DNA of 64,000 nucleotides, from the NCBI RefSeq assembly GCF_001898315.1, contig NZ_MKTQ01000014.1, forward strand, positions 223,087 through 287,086, in the 5' to 3' direction. This DNA comes from Microbacterium sp. 70-16 (GTDB taxonomy: Bacteria; Actinomycetota; Actinomycetes; Actinomycetales; Microbacteriaceae). The position numbers were made by a program, and so were the translations under genes. This document shows, piece by piece, positions 16,383-25,045 of this stretch. The notes under the pieces are model-generated. The model searched no databases. It was not told the DNA's origin and saw only the letters and a list, made by a program, of their open reading frames with translations. Each line of letters begins with the position of its first letter. Within the stretch, counting starts at the first letter, position 1.

Positions 16383-16988
16383 TCAGCCGATCGGGACGGC
16401 GGCGTAGGAGAGCACGCCGATGCGGTCGCGTTCGACGAGGAACGTGTGCGTCGAGGCGTTCGCGAGTCGTTCCCCCGGACGCGGCAAGGTGTCACCGCTC
16501 GCGTGCCGCAGCAACTGCCCGATGAGGGCACCGTGCGAGACCGCGATCACCGGGACATCCTGCGGGGCGTGCAGACGCCGGGCGTCCCGCACGACACGGC
16601 GGGCGGCGCCCAGCGCACGCGTGCGCAGGTGCTCGGGCGTCTCGGCGCCCTCGACGATCACGCGGTCCCAGTCGCCGAAGCGCTCGTGGTACTCGGTGAT
16701 GGTGAGTCCCTCCGCGATGCCGTAGGCGCGCTCACGCAGCTGCGGATACGTGCGCTGCAGCTCGACGCCGAGCGCGCCGGCGATGATCTCCGCGGTCTCG
16801 CGTGCCCGTGCCAGGTCGCTGGCGACCACGACGGGGCGGACGCCGGCGAACTGCGCGGCGAGCGTCGCGGCGGTCTCTTGCGCTTGGGCACGGCCCGTGT
16901 CGTTGAGCGGGATGTCGGTGGACCCCTGAATGCGGTGGGCCGCGTTCCAGTCGGTCTCGCCGTGTCGTACAAGCAGGAGGGTCGTCAC
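16383..16988 (-). CDS. Histidine phosphatase (phosphoglycerate mutase-like)
   Basis: The 201-residue protein has the LVRHGETDWN phosphohistidine motif at residues 6-15, the acidic YGIAEGLTITEY region and a second histidine in VIAVSHGALIGQLL. It is a cytosolic phosphatase of the broad-specificity GpmB/CobC branch, and the natural substrate is unknown. The GTG start at 16986-16988 lies 6 bases after TAGGCT on the minus strand. It is convergent with the lyase gene. Confidence 0.88.
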   Translation of the reverse strand: MTTLLLVRHGETDWNAAHRIQGSTDIPLNDTGRAQAQETAATLAAQFAGVRPVVVASDLARARETAEIIAGALGVELQRTYPQLRERAYGIAEGLTITEYHERFGDWDRVIVEGAETPEHLRTRALGAARRVVRDARRLHAPQDVPVIAVSHGALIGQLLRHASGDTLPRPGERLANASTHTFLVERDRIGVLSYAAVPIG

Positions 16989-17043
16989 GCTACGAGCCTA
17001 CGCGGCCGCGAGAGGCCCGCCGCCCGGGTCAGACCAGCGCGGG

Positions 17044-17895
17044 TCAGGCCAGACCGGGCAGCACCGTGGCGAAGTGCTGCAGCACCTCGGTCGTGCCGGC
17101 ATCGATCTTGACCGTCGCACGCGCATCACCGCGCGTCTCACCACGGTTGACGATCACGACCGGAAGGCGGCGCCGCCGGGCACGCTCGAGCAAGCGGATG
17201 CCGGAGTTGACGACGAGCGACGAGCCGGCGATCACGAGCGCATCGCTTGCCCCGAGCAGCTGCTCGGCCTCGCGGAACTTCGTCATCGGGATGTACTCGC
17301 CGAAGAACACGACGTCGGGCTTGAGCATGCCGCCGCAGACGCTGCACGCGGGGATCACGAAGGCATCGCTCGAGGCGGGCAGCACGTCGCCGTCGGGGCC
17401 GAGCTCGACGGCATCCGGCACCGTGAGCCACGGGTTGTCGCGCTCAACACGCTCGGCGAGGTCGCGCCGATCGAAGACCTGCCCGCAGTGCGTGCACAGC
17501 ACGCGCCGCATCGTGCCGTGCAGTTCGACGACGCGGCGGCTGCCCGCGCGCACATGCAGCCCGTCGACGTTCTGCGTCACGACGCCCGTCGCGATGCCGT
17601 CCCGCTCGAGGGCCGCGAGCGCTTCGTGGCCACCGTTCGGCTGCGCGGCGGCGAAGGCCCGCCAGCCGAGGTGGCTGCCCACCCAGTAGCGGCGGCGCGC
17701 CGCTTCGCTGCCGAGGAACTGCTGCACCGTCATGGGCGTGCGCACGGGGGCACCCTTGCCGCGGTAGTCGGGGATGCCCGAATCTGTCGACATCCCGGCG
17801 CCAGTCAGCACCGCGATGCGGCGCCCCGCGAGTGCCTCCACGGCGTGCCCGATCGAGGTCGCGGTCTGCGCATCGAACTCCAGCACCGTGGTCAT
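17044..17895 (-). CDS. Sir2-family NAD-dependent protein deacylase
   Basis: The 283-residue sirtuin contains AVLTGAGMSTDSGIPDYRG (NAD site), TQNVDGLH with the catalytic histidine, and zinc cysteines CTHC and CSVC. ITGSS-like and VIVNRG strands follow. It removes acyl groups from lysines, typically acetyl-CoA synthetase in bacteria. GAGGGGG seven bases upstream defines the ATG at 17893-17895; a much longer upstream frame is only antisense to the TrmH gene. It forms a divergent pair with the RNA methyltransferase. Confidence 0.9.
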   Translation of the reverse strand: MTTVLEFDAQTATSIGHAVEALAGRRIAVLTGAGMSTDSGIPDYRGKGAPVRTPMTVQQFLGSEAARRRYWVGSHLGWRAFAAAQPNGGHEALAALERDGIATGVVTQNVDGLHVRAGSRRVVELHGTMRRVLCTHCGQVFDRRDLAERVERDNPWLTVPDAVELGPDGDVLPASSDAFVIPACSVCGGMLKPDVVFFGEYIPMTKFREAEQLLGASDALVIAGSSLVVNSGIRLLERARRRRLPVVIVNRGETRGDARATVKIDAGTTEVLQHFATVLPGLA

Positions 17896-17991
17896 GGCAC
17901 CCCCTCGCGCCTGCAGACTACGCCCGTTGGTTTTCCGGGATGTTACAAGCGCCCCGCGAAGTGCGATGACGGCCCGTGACACGATGGATCG

Positions 17992-18822
17992 ATGCAGACG
18001 CCCGCCGGATCCGACGCACGCCTCGTGCGCATCGACGACCCCGCCGATCCGCGCCTCGCGGACTACCGTGACCTCACCGATGTCGCGCTGCGTCGGCGCA
18101 CCGAGCCGGCGCAAGGGCTCTACATCGCCGAGTCGGCGAAGGTCATCGCGCGGGCCGTGGCCGCGGGCCACCGCCCGCGGTCGGTTCTCGTGCAGGAGAA
18201 GTGGCTCGCGGATGCAGAGGCGCTCACGGAGGATGCCCCGATCTACATCGTGACGGATGCCGTCGCCGAGCAGCTCACCGGCTATGTCGTGCACCGCGGG
18301 GCTCTCGCCGCGATGCAACGGCCGGTGCTGCGGTCGGTCGCCGATACGGTCGCGGGCGCGCGGCTCGTGCTGGTGCTCGAGGACATCGTCGACCACACCA
18401 ACGTCGGTGCGGCGTTCCGCGCAGCGGCGGGACTCGGGGCGGATGCCGTGCTCGTGACGCCGCGCTGCGCAGATCCGCTGTACCGCCGCAGCGTGCGGGT
18501 GAGCATGGGTACGGTCTTCCAGGTGCCGTGGACGCGGCTGCCGGAAGACGCGGACGGCAGCTGGACGTCCGCGCGCGAAGCGCTGCGCGAAGCGGGGCTG
18601 CACGTGGCGGCGCTCGCGTTGGCCGATGACGCGGTGCCGCTCGACGTGTTCGCCGCGGCCCGACCCGCGCAGGTCGCGCTCGTGCTCGGCGCGGAAGGGG
18701 ACGGCCTGTCGGCGCGCGCGCTGGCATCCGCCGACACCATCGTCACGATCCCGATGGCCGGGGGAGTGGACTCGCTCAACGTCGCGTCGGCCGCCGCCGT
18801 CGCGATGTGGGCGCTGCGCTGA
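17992..18822 (+). CDS. TrmH/SpoU-family RNA 2'-O-methyltransferase
   Basis: The 276-residue protein has an N-terminal substrate-binding domain (about residues 30-110, EPAQGLYIAESAKVI). The C-terminal SPOUT knot follows, with motif 1 EDIVDHTNVGAAFRAA, motif 2 LVLGAEGDGLSA and motif 3 IPMAGGVDSLNVASAAA. It uses SAM to methylate a ribose in tRNA or rRNA; which nucleotide cannot be told from sequence. Confidence 0.87.
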   Translation: MQTPAGSDARLVRIDDPADPRLADYRDLTDVALRRRTEPAQGLYIAESAKVIARAVAAGHRPRSVLVQEKWLADAEALTEDAPIYIVTDAVAEQLTGYVVHRGALAAMQRPVLRSVADTVAGARLVLVLEDIVDHTNVGAAFRAAAGLGADAVLVTPRCADPLYRRSVRVSMGTVFQVPWTRLPEDADGSWTSAREALREAGLHVAALALADDAVPLDVFAAARPAQVALVLGAEGDGLSARALASADTIVTIPMAGGVDSLNVASAAAVAMWALR

Positions 18823-18840
18823 CTTCAGGCCGGCTGGCGC

Positions 18841-19713
18841 TCAGACGGGCTGACCGGGGCCCGCTGTGCGGTCCCTCGCGGGTGCCTCGGTGACCACGGG
18901 CAGCGCATCGGGCCGCTTCGCGGTGACGTGGTCGCCGGAGGACTGGTGCCGCAGACGCCGCAGCACCCACGGCACGAGGTGGGCGCGCGCCCACGTGAGG
19001 TCGCCGATCCGGGCCTCGCGCCACGTGAGCGTCGGCAGCGGGTCGGGCTGCATCGGCTGCAGATCGTTCGGGACGTTGAGGGCGCGCAGCACCATGCGGG
19101 CGACCTCGTGGTGGCCGAGCGCGTTGTAGTGCAGGCGGTCGTCGTCGAAGAAGCGCGGGTCCTGCACCTCTTTGAGGGCCCACTGATCGGCGACGATACA
19201 GTCATAGCGGTCGGCGATCGCGCGGATGTTCTCGTTGTAGATCGCGACGCGGCCGCGGATGCCGCGGAAGACGGGCGTGAAGTCGGTGTCGATGCCCGTG
19301 AACACGACGACCGTCGCACCCTGCGAGCCGAGGCGTGCGACGGCATCCTCGAACTGCGCCGCGACGGCGTCGGGGTCGCCACCCGGGCGGATCACGTCGT
19401 TGCCGCCCGCCGAGAACGTGATGAGGTCGGGGTTGAGCGCGAGGGCAGGCTCGACCTGGTCGGCCACGATCTGGCCGATAAGCTTGCCGCGCACCGCGAG
19501 GTTCGCGTACGCGAAGTCGTCCACCTGTGCGCCGAGGACCTCCGCGACGCGGTCGGCCCACCCACGGTGGCCGTCCTCGGTGCCCGGGATCGGGTCGCCG
19601 ATTCCCTCCGTGAACGAATCGCCGATCGACACCATGCGACGCCACGGGTGCGCGCTCTCGTTCGGGACGTACGGCGAGCGGTGCTCGTCCGGGGTGGACT
19701 CGTTCTTGCGCAT
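18841..19713 (-). CDS. SGNH/GDSL hydrolase (paralogue 1)
   Basis: The 290-residue esterase-like protein has the SGNH blocks: VSIGDSFTEGIGD (Ser), NLAVRGK (Gly region), SAGGNDVI (Asn) and DDRLHYNALGHHEVA (Asp/His). There is no signal peptide, so it is probably cytosolic. AGGAGG at 7 bases fixes the ATG at 19711-19713 rather than the GTG at 19740. A second gene of the same type lies at 51266-52027 and shares a C-terminal HLxPWVxRRL...SSGD block. The substrate is unknown. Confidence 0.85.
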   Translation of the reverse strand: MRKNESTPDEHRSPYVPNESAHPWRRMVSIGDSFTEGIGDPIPGTEDGHRGWADRVAEVLGAQVDDFAYANLAVRGKLIGQIVADQVEPALALNPDLITFSAGGNDVIRPGGDPDAVAAQFEDAVARLGSQGATVVVFTGIDTDFTPVFRGIRGRVAIYNENIRAIADRYDCIVADQWALKEVQDPRFFDDDRLHYNALGHHEVARMVLRALNVPNDLQPMQPDPLPTLTWREARIGDLTWARAHLVPWVLRRLRHQSSGDHVTAKRPDALPVVTEAPARDRTAGPGQPV

Positions 19714-19794
19714 GGCATCCTCCTGACGTGTGACCCTCACCGAGGCTACCGGGCTGGGCGGACATGTCGGCGGGGTCGTTTAGGGTGGTCAGTC

Positions 19795-21681
19795 GTGAAC
19801 GAGGAACAGGACGGTGAGTTGCAGGAGCATTTCGGCAGCTTCGCCGCCGAGCACCTGTCGCCCTCGTTCCCGCAGCGGGCGCCGTGGGGAACCGCGCAGA
19901 ACCTGCGTGCGTGGCAGGCCGAAGCACTCGAGGCGTACTTCGGTGCCGACGGGCCGGACGGCGAGGGCAAGGGCCCCCGGGACTTCCTCGCGGCGGCGAC
20001 CCCGGGCGCCGGCAAGACGACGTTCGCGCTCCGCCTCGCCTCCGAATTGCTGCGCCGTGGCGTCGTCGAGCGCATCGTCGTCGTCGCGCCGACCGAACAC
20101 CTGAAGACGCAGTGGGCGGATGCCGCGGCACGCGTCGGCATCCGGCTCGATCCGCGGTTCAGCAACCGGCAGCACACGCACGCCCGGCAGTACCACGGCG
20201 TCGCTGTCACGTATGCGCAGGTCGCGGTCAAGGCATCCGTGCACCGTCGCCTGGTCGAGGAGAAGCGCACGCTCGTGATCCTCGATGAGGTGCACCACGG
20301 TGGCGACGCGCTGAGCTGGGGTGACGCCCTGCGCGAGTCGTACGGCCGCGCGACGCGGCGGCTGCTGCTGAGCGGCACGCCGTTCCGCAGCGACACCGCT
20401 CCGATCCCGTTCGTCGAGTACCACCCGAACGAGAAGGGCATTCGCCTCTCCCGCACGGACTACGACTACGGGTACGGGCGTGCTCTCGCCGACGGTGTCG
20501 TGCGGCCCGTGCTGTTCCTCGTGTACGCCGGCAAGATGCGCTGGCGCACGAAGGCCGGCGACGAGTACGAAGCGCACCTCGGTCAGGACAACACGAAGGA
20601 CATCACGGCGCAGGCGTGGCGCACCGCCCTCGACCCCGAGGGAGACTGGATCCCCGCTGTGCTGCGCAGCGCCGACCGCCGACTCACCGAGGTGCGTCAG
20701 GATGTGCCGGATGCCGGGGGCCTCGTCATCGCGACCGATCAGACGGCGGCGCGCGCGTACGCCGCGATCCTGCGCGAGATCACCGGAGAGATGCCCGCGG
20801 TCGTGCTGTCGGACGACAAGGCCGCGTCGGGGCGGATCGAGACGTTCGCCCAGTCGACGACCCGGTGGATGGTGGCCGTCCGCATGGTGTCCGAGGGCGT
20901 CGACGTGCCGCGCCTCGCCGTCGGGGTGTATGCGACGAGCGCGTCGACGCCGCTGTTCTTCGCACAGGCGATCGGCCGCTTCGTGCGCGCGCGGCGGCGC
21001 GGTGAAGCGGCATCCGTCTTCTTGCCCAACGTGCCCGTGCTGCTGGGACTCGCCGGTGAGATGGAGCGCCAGCGCGATCACGCCCTCGACCGTGAGAGCG
21101 GCGACGACGACGGCTTGGAAGACACGTTGCTCGCCGAAGCCGAGCGTGAAGAGAAGGCCTCCGACGAGCTCGAGCAGGAGTTCTCGTACCAGGCCCTCGG
21201 CTCGGTCGCGCACTTCGACCGGGTACTGTTCGACGGCCGCGAATTCGGTCAGCTGGCGGTACCGGGCACGCCCGAAGAGGAGGAGTTCCTGGGGCTGCCG
21301 GGACTGCTTGAACCCGAGCACGTGCACGAGCTGCTCATGCAGCGCCAGGCGCGGCAGAGTCGGCACCGGCGGGTGCGCGAAGCGCGCGAGGGCGTCGGTG
21401 ACGCTGTTGTAGGGGCGGCGGGCCTGGGATCGCCGGCGTCGGGCGCGCCGGAGGCCGGGGGAGTCGACCCAGGCCTGCCGCCCGCGCTGCACCGCACCCT
21501 GCGCGAGCAGCGTCAGCTGCTGAACAGCCTCGTCGGGCTTTACGCGCGACAGAGCGGTGAGCCGCACGGCTCCGTGCACGCCGATCTGCGCCGCATCTGC
21601 GGAGGCCCCGAAGTCGCGCGCGCGACCGTCGCGCAACTGCAGGCGCGCATCGAGGTGCTCCGCCGCCGCGTGCACTCCTGA
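19795..21681 (+). CDS. SF2 DEAD/DEAH-box helicase
   Basis: The 628-residue protein has an ATPGAGKTTFALRLA P-loop (about residues 65-80), VILDEVHHGGD (DEVH), LLLSGTPFRSD (motif III) and a helicase C-terminal domain with MVSEGVDVPRLAVGVYATSAS and IGRFVRARR. It resembles the helicase half of type III restriction enzymes and XPB-like proteins but has no nuclease domain. It is widespread in Microbacteriaceae with no assigned role. The C-terminal 120 residues are acidic and helical. The GTG start at 19795 lies 8 bases after TAGGGT. It is divergent from the SGNH gene. Confidence 0.82.
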   Translation: MNEEQDGELQEHFGSFAAEHLSPSFPQRAPWGTAQNLRAWQAEALEAYFGADGPDGEGKGPRDFLAAATPGAGKTTFALRLASELLRRGVVERIVVVAPTEHLKTQWADAAARVGIRLDPRFSNRQHTHARQYHGVAVTYAQVAVKASVHRRLVEEKRTLVILDEVHHGGDALSWGDALRESYGRATRRLLLSGTPFRSDTAPIPFVEYHPNEKGIRLSRTDYDYGYGRALADGVVRPVLFLVYAGKMRWRTKAGDEYEAHLGQDNTKDITAQAWRTALDPEGDWIPAVLRSADRRLTEVRQDVPDAGGLVIATDQTAARAYAAILREITGEMPAVVLSDDKAASGRIETFAQSTTRWMVAVRMVSEGVDVPRLAVGVYATSASTPLFFAQAIGRFVRARRRGEAASVFLPNVPVLLGLAGEMERQRDHALDRESGDDDGLEDTLLAEAEREEKASDELEQEFSYQALGSVAHFDRVLFDGREFGQLAVPGTPEEEEFLGLPGLLEPEHVHELLMQRQARQSRHRRVREAREGVGDAVVGAAGLGSPASGAPEAGGVDPGLPPALHRTLREQRQLLNSLVGLYARQSGEPHGSVHADLRRICGGPEVARATVAQLQARIEVLRRRVHS

Positions 21682-21711
21682 GGCGCCGCCGCGCGGCGTA
21701 CACTCGCGGCC

Positions 21712-22179
21712 ATGCGGCACGCGTACGCCTTCACGTCGCGGTGGCACATCGCCGCGACGCGCGAGCAGTGCTGGGCGGGGTTGGCGGATGCCCTGCACAC
21801 CGGGCCGATCTCGTGGTGGCCAGCCGTGCGGGTTGCCACGGCGCCCGCAGAGATCACGCCGGGCGCGGTGGTGGTGCTCGAGGTGCGCAGCCCCCTCGGC
21901 TACCGCCTGCGCGTGCGGCTGACCATCGTCGCTGTCGATCCGCCGACGCGGCTCGAGGCGACCAGTTCGGGTGATCTCGCAGGCATTGGCATCCTCACCC
22001 TCACCGACGTCCCCGGCGCCACGACGCTCACCTGGACGTGGCAGGTCGAAGTCCGCCGCCGTTGGATGCGCGCCACCGGCGCCGTGCTGCGTCCCGCGTT
22101 CGCAGCCGCCCACCGGGCTGTCATGCGCCGCGGCGAGCAGGGCTTCGCGGCATACGTCGCGGCGGCCGCACCGGCGTAG
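21712..22179 (+). CDS. SRPBCC-fold (polyketide cyclase/START-like) protein
   Basis: The 155-residue protein has the START-like pattern: an N-terminal strand AFTSRWHIAATREQCWAGLAD, a run of beta strands (LEVRSPLGYRLRVRLTIVAVDPPTRLEA), WTWQVE, and a long C-terminal helix. It probably binds a hydrophobic small molecule. TACACT lies 7 bases before the ATG. The specific ligand is unknown. Confidence 0.72.
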   Translation: MRHAYAFTSRWHIAATREQCWAGLADALHTGPISWWPAVRVATAPAEITPGAVVVLEVRSPLGYRLRVRLTIVAVDPPTRLEATSSGDLAGIGILTLTDVPGATTLTWTWQVEVRRRWMRATGAVLRPAFAAAHRAVMRRGEQGFAAYVAAAAPA

Positions 22180-22291
22180 CCGAGGCATCCGGCAGACGCC
22201 TGTTCGGATGCCCGAAATGCTGGCAATCCCGCGCTTTCGGCCGGCGCAGCGGTGGGCCGTGGGTAACGTGTCTGCGTACTGAGGAGGCACG

Positions 22292-23377
22292 GTGGAGCAG
22301 ACCGCCATGAACGAACCGACGGCCGCCGACCGGCGTCGCTGGGCACGCTATCTCGTCGAGGAGCGTGCCGAGGCGCGGGTCTATCGCGAGCTGGCGGGTC
22401 GCCGCGACGGCGAAGAGCGCGATATCCTGCTCGCCCTCGCCGAGGCCGAAGGGCGGCACGAGGCGCACTGGCTCGACCTGCTCGGCGCCGAGCCGCAGCG
22501 CCTGCCGGCGCCGAGCGTCGGCTCGCGCGCGCTCGGCTGGATGGCCCGCCGCTTCGGGTCGATCTTCGTACTCGCCCTCGCCCAGAACGCCGAAGGTCGC
22601 TCACCCTACGCGGACGATCCGCATGCGACCGCCCAGATGGCCGCCGACGAGCGCGTGCACCGCGAAGTCGTGCGCGGACTCGCCGCGCGGGGGCGCCGGC
22701 GCCTGTCGGGCACCTTCCGCGCGGCCGTCTTCGGCGCGAACGACGGACTGGTGTCGAACCTCGCGCTCGTGATGGGCATCGGCGCGACCGGTGTCGCCCC
22801 GCAGTTCGTGCTGTTCAGCGGCATCGCGGGGTTGCTCGCCGGCGCACTGTCGATGGGGGCGGGGGAGTACGTTTCGGTGCGCTCACAGCGCGAACTGCTG
22901 GATGCCACCGAGCCGAGCGACTACGCCGATGCGGTGCTACCCGACCTTGACCTCAATGCCAACGAACTCGCGCTCGTCTACCGCACGCGTGGCATGAGCG
23001 AGGCGGATGCCGCGGTGCGGGCTCGCCGCGTCATCGAGGCATCCCATCGGTCTGAACCCGCCCCGATCACGGGGCCGATCGAGGCGAGCGGCGCCGACCA
23101 CGAGGTCGTGGGCAGCGCCGTCGGTGCGGCGACGTCGAGCTTCCTGTTCTTCGCGTCGGGCGCGATCATTCCCGTGCTGCCGTGGATCTTCGGGCTCAGC
23201 GGCATCGCCGCGGTCGTAGTCGCGCTCACGCTCGTCGGCCTCGCGCTGCTCGCGACCGGGGCGATGGTCGGACTGCTCTCGGGTGCGCCGCCGCTGCGCC
23301 GGGGACTGCGCCAGCTCGCGATCGGCTTCGGCGCGGCCGCGGTGACCTACGTGCTCGGGCTGCTGTTCCAGGTGTGA
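22292..23377 (+). CDS. Ferritin-like/VIT1-CCC1 fusion iron or manganese transporter
   Basis: The 361-residue protein fuses an N-terminal rubrerythrin-like helical domain (residues 8-140, with YLVEERAEARVYRELA and EGRHEAHWLDLL metal-binding Glu/His) to a C-terminal VIT1/CCC1 membrane domain. The latter contains FGANDGLVSNLALVMGI and MGAGEYVSVRSQREL and about five hydrophobic segments. The arrangement resembles MbfA, a membrane ferritin-like iron exporter. GAGGAGG at 22281-22287 favours the GTG at 22292 over the ATG at 22307. Confidence 0.87.
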   Translation: MEQTAMNEPTAADRRRWARYLVEERAEARVYRELAGRRDGEERDILLALAEAEGRHEAHWLDLLGAEPQRLPAPSVGSRALGWMARRFGSIFVLALAQNAEGRSPYADDPHATAQMAADERVHREVVRGLAARGRRRLSGTFRAAVFGANDGLVSNLALVMGIGATGVAPQFVLFSGIAGLLAGALSMGAGEYVSVRSQRELLDATEPSDYADAVLPDLDLNANELALVYRTRGMSEADAAVRARRVIEASHRSEPAPITGPIEASGADHEVVGSAVGAATSSFLFFASGAIIPVLPWIFGLSGIAAVVVALTLVGLALLATGAMVGLLSGAPPLRRGLRQLAIGFGAAAVTYVLGLLFQV

Positions 23378-23469
23378 GCGGCGACGCCGCACGCCCGGGC
23401 CACGATTCCTTCTTCCGCGCCGGACGTGGTAATGTCGATCCTCGGTTGCGAAAGCACCGAAACCACTCT

Positions 23470-23554
23470 GCGCGGGTGGCGGAATAGGTAGACGCGCTAG
23501 CTTGAGGTGCTAGTGCCCGTATAGGGCGTGGGGGTTCAAGTCCCCCCTCGCGCA
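23470..23554 (+). tRNA. tRNA-Leu (anticodon GAG)
   Basis: The 85-base gene folds as a class II tRNA. The acceptor GCGCGGG pairs with CTCGCGC (one G-T pair). The anticodon loop TTGAGGT carries GAG at 23504-23506, a variable arm TGCCCGTATAGGGCG follows, and the T arm is GGGGG-TTCAAGT-CCCCC. No CCA is encoded. It reads CUC/CUU leucine codons and is the left border of the small accessory segment. Confidence 0.97.
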
Positions 23555-23566
23555 CAGAGCGAAAAC

Positions 23567-23605
23567 AGCCCCTCACCAGGGATCTCATGATCCGGGTGAG
23601 GGGCT
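23567..23605 (+). terminator. Terminator after tRNA-Leu(GAG)
   Basis: AGCCCCTCACC at 23567-23577 pairs perfectly with GGTGAGGGGCT at 23595-23605. The loop contains a second small stem (GGATC-TCAT-GATCC). A CTCTTCG tail follows, and the hairpin starts 13 bases after the tRNA. Confidence 0.85.
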
Positions 23606-23713
23606 CTTCGATTGCTATGGGGTGAGATGTCGGGCAATCACCCTCGTTCGCCCCATCGCTGGTTCAGATTCCGGCGAGGCGGCCCGCGGCCTGTTCTGCG
23701 GCGGCCTCCTTGG

Positions 23714-23740
23714 CAAGTTACCTTGTGGCAAGTAAACTTG
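23714..23740. promoter_or_regulatory. Two tandem CAAG-N4-CTTG palindromes at the promoter of the toxin-like gene
   Basis: CAAGTTACCTTG (23714-23725) and CAAGTAAACTTG (23729-23740) lie in two 15-base direct repeats differing at two positions. The second box contains TAAACT (23733-23738), which sits 6 bases before the ATG at 23745, so a bound protein would cover the -10. The preceding 100 bases (23610-23710) hold nothing else I can support. Autoregulation by the downstream HTH-like protein is inference. Confidence 0.6.
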
Positions 23741-23744
23741 TGAC

Positions 23745-23978
23745 ATGGAGTCGGACCCGATCATCCTGGACAGTGCCCACCGGCACGGTGTCTCGAATGC
23801 GGCGATGCTCCATGCGCTCCGTTTCCCTGTCCGGCACTTCGTGCAACACGATGCGATGACCATGTTCATCGGCCCCGACGAGACCGGCACCCTGGTCGAA
23901 GTCGGTGTCATTGAATGGCACGGTGTGGTCGCCATCGCCCACGCGATGCGTCCGGCCCGACCCAAGTATCTGAGGTGA
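23745..23978 (+). CDS. Small toxin-like protein of unknown family
   Basis: The 77-residue protein has an N-terminal helix (DSAHRHGVSNAAMLHALRFPVRHF) followed by beta strands MTMFIGPDETGTLVEVGVIEW and VVAIAHAM, and ends ARPKYLR. This layout resembles compact BrnT/RelE-like RNase toxins. I do not recognise a named family with certainty, and no catalytic residue can be assigned. It has its own leaderless promoter with two palindromic boxes and is followed 5 bases later by a small HTH-like gene, the gene pair arrangement of a toxin-antitoxin module. Confidence 0.6.
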   Translation: MESDPIILDSAHRHGVSNAAMLHALRFPVRHFVQHDAMTMFIGPDETGTLVEVGVIEWHGVVAIAHAMRPARPKYLR

Positions 23979-23983
23979 ACATC

Positions 23984-24256
23984 ATGGCTCCACGCTCTAT
24001 CGACGACATCAAGGCCCGCGCCGACGAGTTCGCGGACGCGTTCGAGAACTACGACCCCCAACCCGGCGACCAGGACGCCCCGGTCCCGCCTGCGATGGCA
24101 GTCAAGCTCGCGGCCTGGCGGCGCGACACTGCCGAACGCGAGCTCGCAGACGCCGTGCGCGCGGCCCGGGAGCAGCGGCTGTCGTGGCGGGAGGTTGGTG
24201 AGGCAATCGGCACCAGCGGGGAGGCTGCGCGCCAGCGATACAGTGCGTCCGCGTAG
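23984..24256 (+). CDS. Small HTH-like partner (candidate antitoxin)
   Basis: The 90-residue protein has an acidic N-terminal half (DDIKARADEFADAFENYDPQPGDQD). A central helix follows (MAVKLAAWRRDTAERELADAVRAAREQ), and the C-terminal LSWREVGEAIGTSGEAARQRYS reads as a helix-turn-helix. GAGGTGA five bases upstream fixes the ATG at 23984. The acidic, probably flexible region and the DNA-binding segment fit an antitoxin that also represses the pair; this is inferred from layout and not from a recognised family. Confidence 0.6.
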   Translation: MAPRSIDDIKARADEFADAFENYDPQPGDQDAPVPPAMAVKLAAWRRDTAERELADAVRAAREQRLSWREVGEAIGTSGEAARQRYSASA

Positions 24257-24313
24257 CCACGGGACACCGCTGCCGCTCTCGGCGGGTTTTGGAACGCCGG
24301 GGAGGGGGTCCGT

Positions 24314-25045
24314 ATTAGCGGGTACACGAGACCGCGGATCGAGTCGCTCGAGTTCCGGGACGATGAGGGCAACATCATCGACTACGGCAACCGTTGGGCG
24401 AGCCGTGGGGGCACTCCGCCCGAAGACAGCTACTCAGTGGACGACCACCCGGAACGCTTCGCTCCGCTGCATGCGGTCGCGGCAGCGCTCATCGACTATC
24501 TCGTCGGCCACTACGACGTCGAAGTCGACGAAGGGCATCACGTCATGGCCGACGTGCTGCACGCGCCGACCGCCGAGGAGACTGTGCGCGCGGTGCGACT
24601 CACGCCGCGCAGTGATGTGTGCGCTCCGCTCGTGTTCATGCTGACGAGCTATCCCGCTCTGCGGGTGCACGCCGGAGCGTTTTTCACGGAGTTCTATCCG
24701 TCGTGCGGTTGCAACGCCTGCGATGAGCGATGGGACGATGTCGCAGACGAACTTGAATGGCAGGTGTTCGCGATCGTCGGCGGTGGCTTCGGCGAAGAGG
24801 TGAGCGAACCCCGGCGCGCGAAGTGGAGCTACGACCGAGGTCGCGGCCTCGTGCAGGGCATGGGGCAGACCGTCTCCTACCGCCTTCGGGCGCTCGACGG
24901 CGGTAGCCAGCGGAGCGGCCAGTCGCGCGCCGAAGACGTGCCACCCGAGGTACTTGCGCGCGCCCGCGCCACACTCGATTCGGTGGCCGCAGCGAGCGCC
25001 GAGGGAAACTGGCTGCCCTGGCCGGCCACACCGCTCGGTCGCTGA
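24314..25045 (+). CDS. DUF6226-family protein, apparent ATT start
   Basis: From 24314 the frame encodes 243 residues beginning (M)SGYTRPRIESLEFRDDEGN, then YGNRWASRGGTPPEDSYSVDDHPERFAPLH, the conserved opening of DUF6226 proteins. A cysteine trio (CGCNACDERW) lies mid-protein. No ATG, GTG or TTG occurs in frame between the stop at 24254-24256 and the GTG at 24437, which lies inside the conserved block. A strong GGAGGGGG site (24301-24308) sits 5 bases before the ATT. The function of the family is unknown. The 3' end lies opposite the extended tail of the HNH gene. Confidence 0.7.
   Translation: MSGYTRPRIESLEFRDDEGNIIDYGNRWASRGGTPPEDSYSVDDHPERFAPLHAVAAALIDYLVGHYDVEVDEGHHVMADVLHAPTAEETVRAVRLTPRSDVCAPLVFMLTSYPALRVHAGAFFTEFYPSCGCNACDERWDDVADELEWQVFAIVGGGFGEEVSEPRRAKWSYDRGRGLVQGMGQTVSYRLRALDGGSQRSGQSRAEDVPPEVLARARATLDSVAAASAEGNWLPWPATPLGR

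Noticed and set aside
19789..22308. Minus-strand frame of 839 codons opposite the SF2 helicase
   Set aside because: The opposite strand has all helicase motifs; this frame has none and is compositionally a shadow.
23567..23605. Phage attachment site after tRNA-Leu(GAG)
   Set aside because: The sequence is a hairpin terminator; no repeat of the tRNA 3' end and no integrase were found downstream.
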